From an uncultured Actinomyces sp. (GTDB lineage: Bacteria > Actinomycetota > Actinomycetes > Actinomycetales > Actinomycetaceae): a stretch of DNA of 64,000 nt. Made by a program: the position numbers and the translations under genes. The notes under the pieces were generated by a model. That model did no database searches. It saw nothing but the letters and a program-made list of their open reading frames with translations, and was not told where the DNA came from. Shown in pieces: positions 16,846-23,836 of the stretch (position 1 is the stretch's first letter; each line of letters begins with the position of its first letter). The stretch spans positions 62,001 to 126,000 of the forward strand of contig URAS01000002.1 of NCBI GenBank assembly GCA_900545825.1. The letters run 5' to 3'.

Positions 16846-17090
16846 CGTGTCAGTCCTTTCCGGGGAAATAAGCCACGCCCGTGGCGTATTCCGCTTGTGC
16901 TTCCGAGATTACGAGGGCGCCGCGCCCCGCTCAACGGTCATCTGCGACGCCGGTGTCCCCCTAAGTCCACACCTAGGCGCCAGATGTACCGCTAACTGCC
17001 CACCAGGCGGGAAATCGCCCCACGCGGTTGCTTATTCCACGGTCGGCGCGTAACTTGGCGGGCAAGCGCCCCCTAGCCCCGAGGACACCG

Positions 17091-17684
17091 ATGACTCCCC
17101 CACAGCGACCCAAGGATCTGCGCGTCGAGAAGACGATCGCGGCGATTCACGCGACATTCAAGGCCATGCTGCTGGCGCAGCCCTTCGCGACGATCACGGT
17201 GACCGCGCTGTGCGAGCGCGCGCGGATCAACAAGAAGACGTTTTACCGTTATTACCCGACCATCGACTACCTGTTGCGTGAGCTGCAGGAGGAATACACG
17301 TCCTCGTACCTGCAACGCATCGCCGGGCTGAGGTTCCCCGAGGACGCCGAGGTCATTACGCGAGAGTTCCTTACCTACTGCGTCGAGCAGGACGAACTCT
17401 ACGAGAAGATCACCTGCGCCGGCCCGCACGACGCGATCCGCGAGGAGATGATCCGCACGGTCAACGCCGGATCGGCGGAGACGTTGGCGGCGCCCTCCCG
17501 CATACCCGAAGACCAGTGGAACCTTTACCTCGCGTTTGCCGGAAACGTCGCACTGTCGCTGTATCAACAGTGGGTGCGCGACGGGAAACAGACGCCGGCC
17601 GACGTTCTCATCGACACCGGCTGCGCGATCGTCGCCGCGGGAACGAGGGCGTTCCTGGAGGAGGCGGGAGAGTCCCTCAACTAA
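17091..17684 (+). CDS. TetR/AcrR-family regulator (AcrR-like with TetR_C_7-type partner domain)
   Basis: A 197-residue regulator. The helix-turn-helix is degenerate in its first helix but the recognition segment TVTALCERARINKKTFYRYY is classic TetR. The rest is helical (ELQEEYTSSYLQRIAGLRF onward). The ATG at 17091 with GAGGA eight bases upstream is chosen over an in-frame ATG at 17028, which would add a basic leader. It is divergent from the aldo/keto reductase gene. The first direct repeat of the toxin-antitoxin region begins in its stop codon. Confidence 0.8.
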   Translation: MTPPQRPKDLRVEKTIAAIHATFKAMLLAQPFATITVTALCERARINKKTFYRYYPTIDYLLRELQEEYTSSYLQRIAGLRFPEDAEVITREFLTYCVEQDELYEKITCAGPHDAIREEMIRTVNAGSAETLAAPSRIPEDQWNLYLAFAGNVALSLYQQWVRDGKQTPADVLIDTGCAIVAAGTRAFLEEAGESLN

Positions 17685-17746
17685 CACCCCGAAATTAGCC
17701 ATTTTTCATGTACTGGCGCGTGTCAACCACCCCGTAAACTGTCACA
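17684..17746 (+). repeat. 63-bp direct repeat, left copy, flanking the toxin-antitoxin cassette
   Basis: Starts ACACCCCGAAATTAGCCATT and ends GTCACA. The right copy at 18487-18549 differs at four positions. The left copy abuts the TetR stop codon; the two copies are 803 bases apart. Confidence 0.9.
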
Positions 17747-17800
17747 TTTGACACTAATCTTCCGGCGGCAGTGGCGAGGGCGGGAAACGCCGGGCGCCCC

Positions 17801-17835
17801 TTGCCCTCCAGCCCGACTGTCGATTATAGTCGACA
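17801..17835 (+). promoter_or_regulatory. Promoter with overlapping operator for the toxin-antitoxin pair
   Basis: TTGCCC at 17801 and TATAGT at 17825 are 18 bases apart. The -10 lies inside the inverted repeat TGTCGATTATAGTCGACA (17818-17835; arms TGTCGA and TCGACA). The toxin ATG follows at 17837 without a Shine-Dalgarno, so the mRNA should be leaderless. Operator overlap with the -10 fits autorepression by the antitoxin. Confidence 0.75.
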
Positions 17836-17836
17836 C

Positions 17837-18154
17837 ATGATCGAGGTGCTGACGACCGACACATTCGACCGTTGGCTGCGCAGGCTCAAAGACCGGCAAG
17901 GCCGGCTGCGGATCCTCGCGCGAATCGACCGCCTTGCACACGGCAACCCCGCCGACGTCAAGAGCGTGGGCCAGGGAGTCTTCGAGCTGCGGCTAACTGT
18001 CGGACCCGGGCACCGGATTTACTACGCGCAACGAGGAAGCCGCATCGCCCTCCTCCTGACCGGAGGAGACAAATCAAGCCAATTCCAGGACATCGCCACC
18101 GCACGCCGTTTGGCCGCACAGTGGCGCGCACAGGAGGCGCACGATGAGCACTGA
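17837..18154 (+). CDS. RelE/HigB-type toxin (addiction-module killer protein)
   Basis: A 105-residue small basic protein of the ParE/RelE superfamily. Typical segments are the start MIEVLTTDTFDRWLRRLKD, DVKSVGQGVFELRLTVGPGHR and RIYYAQRGSRIALLLTGGDKSSQ, with Arg/Lys-rich surfaces for ribosome/mRNA binding. The family normally cleaves mRNA at the ribosome. The ATG at 17837 is one base after the promoter palindrome; longer frames would run through the promoter. The 3' end overlaps the antitoxin gene by 11 bases. Toxin first, antitoxin second is the HigBA arrangement. Confidence 0.88.
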   Translation: MIEVLTTDTFDRWLRRLKDRQGRLRILARIDRLAHGNPADVKSVGQGVFELRLTVGPGHRIYYAQRGSRIALLLTGGDKSSQFQDIATARRLAAQWRAQEAHDEH

Positions 18155-18440
18155 AACGATCCGCCCCTTCGACCCCGCCGATTACCTCGACGACATCGAG
18201 GACGTTGCCGGCTACCTGCAGATTGCCCTCGAGGAATCTACTGACGACCCCACCGCGGTTCCGCGCGCTCTCGGCGTCATCGCCCGTTCGGGCAACATGA
18301 CCGAGCTGGCCAAACGCGTCGGGATGAGCCGCGACGGGCTCTACAAAGCACTATCAGAGAACGGAAACCCGACCTGGTCCACCGTCCTCAAGGTGTGCGA
18401 CGCCCTCGGACTGAAGATTAGCTTCCACGCCGTCGCCTGA
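18144..18440 (+). CDS. HigA-like antitoxin with XRE-type helix-turn-helix
   Basis: A 98-residue protein. N-terminal residues 1-50 are acidic (DPADYLDDIEDVAGYLQIAL), presumably wrapping the toxin. The helix-turn-helix is MTELAKRVGMSRDGLYKALS followed by NPTWSTVLKVCDALGLKISF. This matches the putative addiction-module antidote family paired with RelE-like killers. It overlaps the toxin gene and should repress the shared promoter through the palindrome at 17818-17835. Confidence 0.88.
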   Translation: MSTETIRPFDPADYLDDIEDVAGYLQIALEESTDDPTAVPRALGVIARSGNMTELAKRVGMSRDGLYKALSENGNPTWSTVLKVCDALGLKISFHAVA

Positions 18441-18486
18441 CACGCAAGCGCCAGCCGCCCTCCGCCCCTCCGACGCCCCTGCACCC

Positions 18487-18549
18487 ACACCCCGAAATTA
18501 GCCATTTTTCATATACTGGCGCGTGTCAACTACCCCGAAAAATGTCACA
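18487..18549 (+). repeat. 63-bp direct repeat, right copy, flanking the toxin-antitoxin cassette
   Basis: Same start ACACCCCGAAATTAGCCATT as the left copy, four differences overall. It sits between the antitoxin stop and tRNA-Thr. The unit itself contains no readable gene. Confidence 0.9.
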
Positions 18550-18602
18550 GAAAGGGGTGGAAGTCAGGGAGGGCGCCGCACGCCGCAGAGTAGCGCCGCG
18601 AA

Positions 18603-18678
18603 TGGAGCCCCCTGCGAGACTCGAACTCGCGACCTACGGTTTACAAGACCGTTGCTCTACCAGCTGAGCTAAGGAGGC
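18603..18678 (-). tRNA. tRNA-Thr (anticodon TGT)
   Basis: On the minus strand the acceptor GCCTCCT pairs with AGGGGGC; the D arm is AGCTCAGCTGGTAGAGC, the anticodon stem ACGGT/ACCGT encloses the loop CTTGTAA (anticodon TGT), and the T arm contains GAGTTCGAGTCTC. CCA is encoded at the 3' end (18603-18605). Confidence 0.95.
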
Positions 18679-18687
18679 ACGGGACCG

Positions 18688-18717
18688 ATTATGACATGAC
18701 CCCCGCGCCGGGGCGAA
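18688..18717 (-). promoter_or_regulatory. tRNA-Thr promoter
   Basis: TTCGCC (18712-18717) and CATAAT (18688-18693) on the minus strand are 18 bases apart and end about 10 bases before the mature tRNA 5' end. Confidence 0.6.
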
Positions 18718-18756
18718 TCCCGGCCACGGGGGCCACGTCACAAGCCGTCTGCCGGG

Positions 18757-19545
18757 TTACTGCCCGCGCATCGCCTTGAGGAGGTCGTCGTACGTCGTGT
18801 TGGGGCCCGTCCCGATCTGCTTGCCGTCGCGAACGAACATCGGGGTGGCGAACTGCTTGGAAATACCCGACTGGGTCCAGTCCTCGGTCCACTTCTGCAG
18901 GGTCGCCTGGGTGGCGTCCTCGCTGAGGGCGTCGAGCGTCTTCTTGGCGACGCCCTGCTTTTGGCCGACCTCGCGGACGGCGCCGACCGGGTCCTTCGTG
19001 TAGGGCTGCTGCTGCGAAATGGCGAACTGGTAGGCCTTCTCCATCAGCGCCTGGTGGACCTTGACGAACTGGTCGGGATCCGACTGGTAGACGCGCGTGG
19101 CGAGCTCCATCGCCGGGAACCCGTAGGGGTCGCCGTGGGTGACGACGGGGTGGAAGATGAGGTTGTACTTGCCGGCCTGCGCGTCCTTGACGACGTTGGT
19201 GCCCTGCTCGTGCTCGAACAGTGCGCAGCCGGGGCACGAGTAGTCGAAGTAGATTTCGACCGTGGGCACGCCGGACTTCTTCTTGCCGACGCCCTCGGAG
19301 CTGATGACGAAGCCGCGGTCCTTCTCGACCTGCTGGCTGACGGTGAAGCTGCCGCCCGACGCCTTGTCGTCCGAGCCTTGCGACTTGACCGCCCACACCA
19401 CCAGTCCGGCGATCAGCGCGATGACGACGACCACGACGGCGATGATGATCGTGCGGTTGCGCCGATCCTTCTTAGCCTGGGCTTCACGCCGTTGCTGAAC
19501 CTGCCGCATGGTCGCGTTGGGCTGCGACTTCTTCTTTTGACTCAT
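18757..19545 (-). CDS. Membrane-anchored DsbA-like thiol-disulfide protein
   Basis: A 262-residue protein. Residues 1-30 are very basic (KKKSQPNATM, RREAQAKKDRRNR). One membrane helix follows (TIIIAVVVVVIALIAGLVVW), then an extracellular thioredoxin-fold domain. The active site CPGC lies in IYFDYSCPGCALFEHEQG, and a cis-proline candidate is in QFATPMFVRDG near the end. It belongs to the DsbA/DsbG/BdbD group with an inserted helical domain and should form or reshuffle disulfides in exported proteins. AAGGAGG precedes the ATG. The neighbour behind it in the same orientation is tRNA-Thr. Confidence 0.88.
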   Translation of the reverse strand: MSQKKKSQPNATMRQVQQRREAQAKKDRRNRTIIIAVVVVVIALIAGLVVWAVKSQGSDDKASGGSFTVSQQVEKDRGFVISSEGVGKKKSGVPTVEIYFDYSCPGCALFEHEQGTNVVKDAQAGKYNLIFHPVVTHGDPYGFPAMELATRVYQSDPDQFVKVHQALMEKAYQFAISQQQPYTKDPVGAVREVGQKQGVAKKTLDALSEDATQATLQKWTEDWTQSGISKQFATPMFVRDGKQIGTGPNTTYDDLLKAMRGQ

Positions 19546-19637
19546 TCGGCTGCCGCCTCCTTGAAACTACCCCGCAAACGCCGGTGGATACAGCGCCTAG
19601 CCTAACGGGATCGGTCGTCGCCTGGCGAGTCGCACGC

Positions 19638-21626
19638 TCACACACCCGACGTGGACACCTGGTGAAGCAGCGTCGTGATCCGCGCGACCACCCCTACGGC
19701 GTCGAGCATAACCCACGCCGCCACCAGCGCCACGAAAGTGATCACCAGCCGCATCCACAGGGGCTCGAGGGCGGTGGCCGCCAGCCACTGGTAGCCGCGG
19801 CGGGCCTTCGCGGAAAACGGCAGCGCCCACGCGATGACGATCGCGACAAGGGCGACCAGCCACAGCAGCACCTGCTCGTCGATCGTCAGCTGCGTCGTAA
19901 AGAGAAGGGACTGGCGCAGGGACCACGGCGAGTCCGGCCCACGGATCCCCCGCTGAATCACCCACCACACACCCGCGGCTCCCCCGCCGCAGATCACCCC
20001 AACACCCGCGAGCGCCATCAGCCCCTTGACCAGCCCTTTCGGGAGGACGACGAGGGCGCGCGAGACGTCGCCCGGCTGGGCGTAGCCGGCCCGCAGCCGC
20101 ATGGAGATCAGCCGCGCGGAGACTTCGCCGCAGCAGAACAGGGCGACGTAGGCGACGGCGAGGACGAGGGCGACCGTGAGGCCGGCGCGCAGGACCAGCG
20201 ACGACGCGAGGAGGGCGAGGCTCAGCGACATGAACCACGTGAGGACGTGCCGGGGCGGGTGGTAGGGCTGGTGCCACTGATGCTTCGGCGGCTGGAGGGC
20301 TGCGGGGTCGCCCTGGGCGGGCATGCCGGCGCCCGGCGGCACGGCTGCCGGCTGAGGCGAGACGGCGCCCGGCTGGGGCGCCATGCCGGCGCCGTAGACG
20401 GCCGTCGCACCCGGCTGGGCGGCGTCGAGACCGAGATTCGGATTGATCGCACCGGCGTAGGGCTGCGCCTCGCCCGCGCCCGGCATCGCCTGGGTGGGCG
20501 CCGGCGGCGTCGGCGTCGCCGACGGCATGACGCTGGTGCGCCCGGTGGCCGGGTCGGTCGGTGGGGCGAGAACCCGCGTCGGATCCGGCGCGACCTGCCC
20601 CGGCGCCGGGGCCACCGTCGTCGCCTGGTCGTCCTCGCTGGGCAGAACCGTCGTGGCCTGGCCCGACAGCGGCTGCGTGGGCTCGGGCGGCGCGGGCACG
20701 ACCCGCGTCGCGTCGGCAGCCGCCCCGGCCGCCGCAGCCGCGGACTCGCCGAGCACCTGCGTCCGGTCTCCCAGCACCTGCGTCCGGTCTCCCAGCACCT
20801 GGGTCGCTTCCGAGGGCGGCGCCAGCATCGCGGCATCGAACTCGCCCGGCGCGGCCGCCAGCTGCTTCGAGACAACGCCCGCCGCGGCCCGCTCGGCCGG
20901 GTTGGCGCGCAGGGCCGCCCGCAAACATTGCGCCACCTGGTCGTCGACGCCCTCGAGGTCCGGGGTCCCCCGCATGACCCGGGCGAGCGTGGCCTCCATC
21001 GACCCCGTGCCAAACGGCGCCCGACCCGTCGCGCAATAGACGAGGACGGCCGCCCACGCCCACCAGTCCGTCGCGGCCGACGGCTCGGCGCCCTCGATGA
21101 GCTCGGGTGCGACGTATCCGGGCGTGCCCGTGATGAGGCCGGTCGACGTCAGCCGCTCGTCGCCGAGCGCCTGGGCGATCCCAAAGTCGATGAGCACCGG
21201 CCCATCCTTCGACAGCATGATGTTCGACGGCTTAATGTCGCGGTGAATGACGTTGTGGGCATGGAGGTTGGTGAGGATCTTCGCCATCCACTGCGCGAGG
21301 TCGGCCAGGTCCTCGCGGTTCCACGGCCCGCGTTGGCGCACGTCCTCGGCGATCGTGGGCCCGTGGACGTATTCGGTGACGACGAACGGCTGGTCGGAGT
21401 CGACCTCCCAGTCGATGACGTTGGCGATCCCCGGCGACTGGACGCGGTTGATCACCGCGGCCTCGCGCAGCAGGCGCCGTCGGGCCTGCGGGTCGCGGGC
21501 CAGCGCAGGATGGAGCAATTTGAGGGCGACGTCGCCCCCGTCCGGACCGACGGCCTGGTAGACGGTGCCCATGCCACCAGCACCGATTTGCCGAACCAGC
21601 CGATAGTTCCCGATCATTTCCTGCAC
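19638..21626 (-). CDS. Membrane Ser/Thr protein kinase with TQ-repeat linker
   Basis: A 662-residue Hanks-type kinase. Residues ~7-265 are the catalytic domain: P-loop GAGGMGTVYQA, Lys in VALKLLHP, catalytic loop VIHRDIKPSNIMLS, DFG in VLIDFGIAQ, and GTPGYVAPE. A long Ala/Pro/Thr-rich linker (~270-480) contains three TQVLG units plus further TQ sites (TQPLSG, TTVLPS, TRVLAPP, TQAMPG) that look like phospho-Thr or FHA-docking sites. The C-terminal ~180 residues hold about four to five membrane helices, more than the single helix of PknB types; no PASTA domain is present. GTG at 21626 with GGGTGG upstream is taken as start. Substrates are unknown. Confidence 0.9.
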   Translation of the reverse strand: MQEMIGNYRLVRQIGAGGMGTVYQAVGPDGGDVALKLLHPALARDPQARRRLLREAAVINRVQSPGIANVIDWEVDSDQPFVVTEYVHGPTIAEDVRQRGPWNREDLADLAQWMAKILTNLHAHNVIHRDIKPSNIMLSKDGPVLIDFGIAQALGDERLTSTGLITGTPGYVAPELIEGAEPSAATDWWAWAAVLVYCATGRAPFGTGSMEATLARVMRGTPDLEGVDDQVAQCLRAALRANPAERAAAGVVSKQLAAAPGEFDAAMLAPPSEATQVLGDRTQVLGDRTQVLGESAAAAAGAAADATRVVPAPPEPTQPLSGQATTVLPSEDDQATTVAPAPGQVAPDPTRVLAPPTDPATGRTSVMPSATPTPPAPTQAMPGAGEAQPYAGAINPNLGLDAAQPGATAVYGAGMAPQPGAVSPQPAAVPPGAGMPAQGDPAALQPPKHQWHQPYHPPRHVLTWFMSLSLALLASSLVLRAGLTVALVLAVAYVALFCCGEVSARLISMRLRAGYAQPGDVSRALVVLPKGLVKGLMALAGVGVICGGGAAGVWWVIQRGIRGPDSPWSLRQSLLFTTQLTIDEQVLLWLVALVAIVIAWALPFSAKARRGYQWLAATALEPLWMRLVITFVALVAAWVMLDAVGVVARITTLLHQVSTSGV
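20751..20811 (-). repeat. Three in-frame 21-bp tandem units in the kinase linker
   Basis: Units begin at 20751, 20772 and 20793; the first two share 20 identical bases and the third diverges at its end. They encode TQVLGDR, TQVLGDR and TQVLGES. Confidence 0.9.
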
Positions 21627-21738
21627 GCATCCACCCTAAGCGATACCCCTGACACTTCTTCGCAAGCGGGGACAGTGCGGAGCGAACGTGGCATTATCGA
21701 AGGGAACCCTTTGCCAGCCGCCCGAAGGGGGGATCGAC

Positions 21739-22452
21739 ATGGCCGACGTTGTCCTCGACAATGTCACCCGCACCTATTCCGGTGCCCCGTATGCTGCCGT
21801 CAACCACGTCAGCCTCACCATTCCCGATGGGTGTTTCGCCGTCCTCGCCGGGCCACACGCGTCGGGGAAATCCACGCTGATCCGCCTGATCGCCGGCCTC
21901 GAGGCCCCCGATTCCGGCCACATCCTTTTCGACGGCGTCGACGTCACCCGGCAGCCGTCTGCGTCACGCAACTGCGCCCTCGTCTTCCACTCGTACGCCC
22001 TGTACCCGCACCTGTCGATCGCCGACAACCTCGGGTTTGCCCTCCGCGTCTCCGGCGTCGACGAGCAGACGATCGCCCAGCGTGTCGCCGAGGTCGCCGC
22101 GCTGCTGACAATCGAGCCGTACCTCGACCGCAACCCGCGGGGCCTCGCGCCCGACGTTCGCCAAAAGGTCGCCCTCGGCCGCGCCCTCGTCCGCCAGCCC
22201 AACCTGTTGATCCTCGACGAGGCCCTCGCCACCCTCCCGACCCAGCTGGCCGACTCGATGCGCGGACAGCTGCGCGACCTCCACGATCACTTTGGGATCA
22301 CCACGCTGTACGCGACGGCCCGCGTTGACGAGGCCGAAGAGCTGGACGCCTATACCGTCGTTCTGGACCGCGGTAAGGTGAGTGCGCAAGGCACATACTC
22401 CGACGTGATGCGGTCGTACCGGCACATCGATCGTCTGGCTCCGAAAGCGTGA
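21739..22452 (+). CDS. Degenerate MalK/UgpC-like ABC ATPase
   Basis: A 237-residue nucleotide-binding-domain protein. The A-loop Tyr (VTRTYSG), Walker A (GPHASGKST) and Walker B (LLILDEA) are present. The other catalytic elements have drifted: the Q-loop is LVFHSYALYPHLS (Gln to His), the signature LSGGQ is LAPDV, the D-loop is ATLP, and the H-loop is LYATARVDEAE (His to Ala). The regulatory C-terminal TOBE region of MalK/UgpC (~360 residues) is missing. ATP binding seems possible but ordinary hydrolysis in a dimer does not. ATG at 21739 has GGGGG upstream. No membrane subunit is near. It is one base away from the next gene, so both act together. Confidence 0.8.
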   Translation: MADVVLDNVTRTYSGAPYAAVNHVSLTIPDGCFAVLAGPHASGKSTLIRLIAGLEAPDSGHILFDGVDVTRQPSASRNCALVFHSYALYPHLSIADNLGFALRVSGVDEQTIAQRVAEVAALLTIEPYLDRNPRGLAPDVRQKVALGRALVRQPNLLILDEALATLPTQLADSMRGQLRDLHDHFGITTLYATARVDEAEELDAYTVVLDRGKVSAQGTYSDVMRSYRHIDRLAPKA

Positions 22453-22453
22453 T

Positions 22454-23674
22454 ATGACCACTTCTGGACTCCACATCACCGCGGCGCGTCCCGCGTCGTG
22501 GCTGCTCGACGTCGATTGGAGCACGCCGCTGATCGACTGGCCCAAGCAGGTCGTCTCCGACCTTCCCCGTGGCCTCTCGCGGCACGTCGTCCGCTATATC
22601 GAGGTCGCCGGCAACATCCTCGCGGTGAAAGAGATCGACGAAGAGCTGGCCACCCACGAGTATCAGACGCTCCACCGACTGCAACGCACCGACCTGCCGA
22701 CGGTCGAGCCGATCGCCGTCGTGTCCGGGCGCTCCGACCGGCAGGGCAACCCACTGCCCGCCGCCCTCGTCACCCGCCACCTGCACTTTTCCCTGCCCTA
22801 CCGCTCGCTGCTGCAGGAGCGGATGCCGCAGACCCGCCTCGACCGCATCCTCGATTCCCTCGCCGTCCTCCTCGTCCGCCTGCACCTGGCGGGCGTCTAC
22901 TGGGGCGACGTGTCGCTGTCGAACACCCTGTTCCGCCGCGACGCCGGCGAGTACGCCGCCTATTTCGTCGACGCCGAGACCGCGCGGATCTACCCCAGCC
23001 TCTCCGACGGGCAGCGGAACTACGACGTCGATTTAGCGCGCGTCAACATCATCGGCGAGCTCATGGACCTGCAGTCCGGCGACGTCCTCCCGGAGGACTA
23101 CGACGTCGTCGAGATCGGCGAACACATCGTCCGCCGCTACAACCAGCTGTGGGAAGACCTCACGGGCAAGCAGGTCATGGACGTCAACAACCGCTGGGAA
23201 CTCGACCAGCGGATCCGCCGGCTCAACGAGCTGGGCTTCGACGTTGGCGAGATGGCCATCGACTCCGAGGACGACACCCTGACCGTCCAGCCGCGCATCG
23301 TCGACGCCGGCCACTACCGCCGCCGCATCCACGACCTCACGGGCCTCGTCGTCGAGGAAAAGCAGGCGCAGCGGCTGCTCAACGACATCGAAACCTATCG
23401 GGCGACCTTCGGCCCCACGCTGCCGCTCGAGGCCGCGGCCGCCCGCTGGCTCGCCGAGGTATTCGGCCCCACGATCGCTGCGATTCCGCCCCAAATGCGC
23501 GCCAAGCTCGAGCCCGCACAGGCGTTCCACGAGATCCTCGAACACCGCTGGTACCTGTCCGAAAAGGCCGGCCACGACGTGTCGACCCTCGAGGCCGCTC
23601 GTGACTACATCGACTCGCAGCTCAAGGGCCGCCCCGACGAGGAGCACATCCTCAACTACCCCGACCAGGCCTAG
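22454..23674 (+). CDS. DUF4032/kinase-like protein coupled to the degenerate ATPase
   Basis: A 406-residue protein. Residues ~45-200 look like a small kinase-like (LPS/Kdo-kinase type) fold: ILAVKEIDEELATHEYQ holds a candidate Lys/Glu, LAGVYWGDVSLSNTLF a catalytic-loop GD..SN, and YFVDAETARI a DFG-like metal Asp. The second half (~210-400) corresponds to what I know as DUF4032 in actinobacteria, with no known activity. The start is one base behind the ATPase stop. The pair probably forms one functional unit, but its substrate is unknown. Confidence 0.6.
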   Translation: MTTSGLHITAARPASWLLDVDWSTPLIDWPKQVVSDLPRGLSRHVVRYIEVAGNILAVKEIDEELATHEYQTLHRLQRTDLPTVEPIAVVSGRSDRQGNPLPAALVTRHLHFSLPYRSLLQERMPQTRLDRILDSLAVLLVRLHLAGVYWGDVSLSNTLFRRDAGEYAAYFVDAETARIYPSLSDGQRNYDVDLARVNIIGELMDLQSGDVLPEDYDVVEIGEHIVRRYNQLWEDLTGKQVMDVNNRWELDQRIRRLNELGFDVGEMAIDSEDDTLTVQPRIVDAGHYRRRIHDLTGLVVEEKQAQRLLNDIETYRATFGPTLPLEAAAARWLAEVFGPTIAAIPPQMRAKLEPAQAFHEILEHRWYLSEKAGHDVSTLEAARDYIDSQLKGRPDEEHILNYPDQA

Positions 23675-23756
23675 CGCCGCACGGGGGCGAGGCCGCGCAC
23701 CGTGCGGCAGCGACCGGCCCCGACACGTCGCCCTCAAAAGCCCCCTGACGCGGACG

Positions 23757-23802
23757 AAAGGGCTGCCCGCGATCGCGTGTCCACGACCGCGGGCAGCCCT
23801 TT
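23757..23802. terminator. Bidirectional terminator between convergent genes
   Basis: AAAGGGCTGCCCGCG at 23757 pairs perfectly with CGCGGGCAGCCCTTT ending at 23802, with a 16-base loop. It separates the DUF4032 gene (plus) and the next gene (minus). Confidence 0.9.
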
Positions 23803-23836
23803 GTCGTCTGTGCGGGGCCGACGCCCCTGGCGCCTG

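Noticed and set aside
20751..20811. Possible CRISPR-like short repeats
   Set aside because: Only three contiguous units without spacers, in frame in the kinase gene.
21739..22452. Ordinary sugar-importer ATPase (MsmK/UgpC)
   Set aside because: Signature, Q-, D- and H-loops are all altered and the C-terminal regulatory domain is missing.
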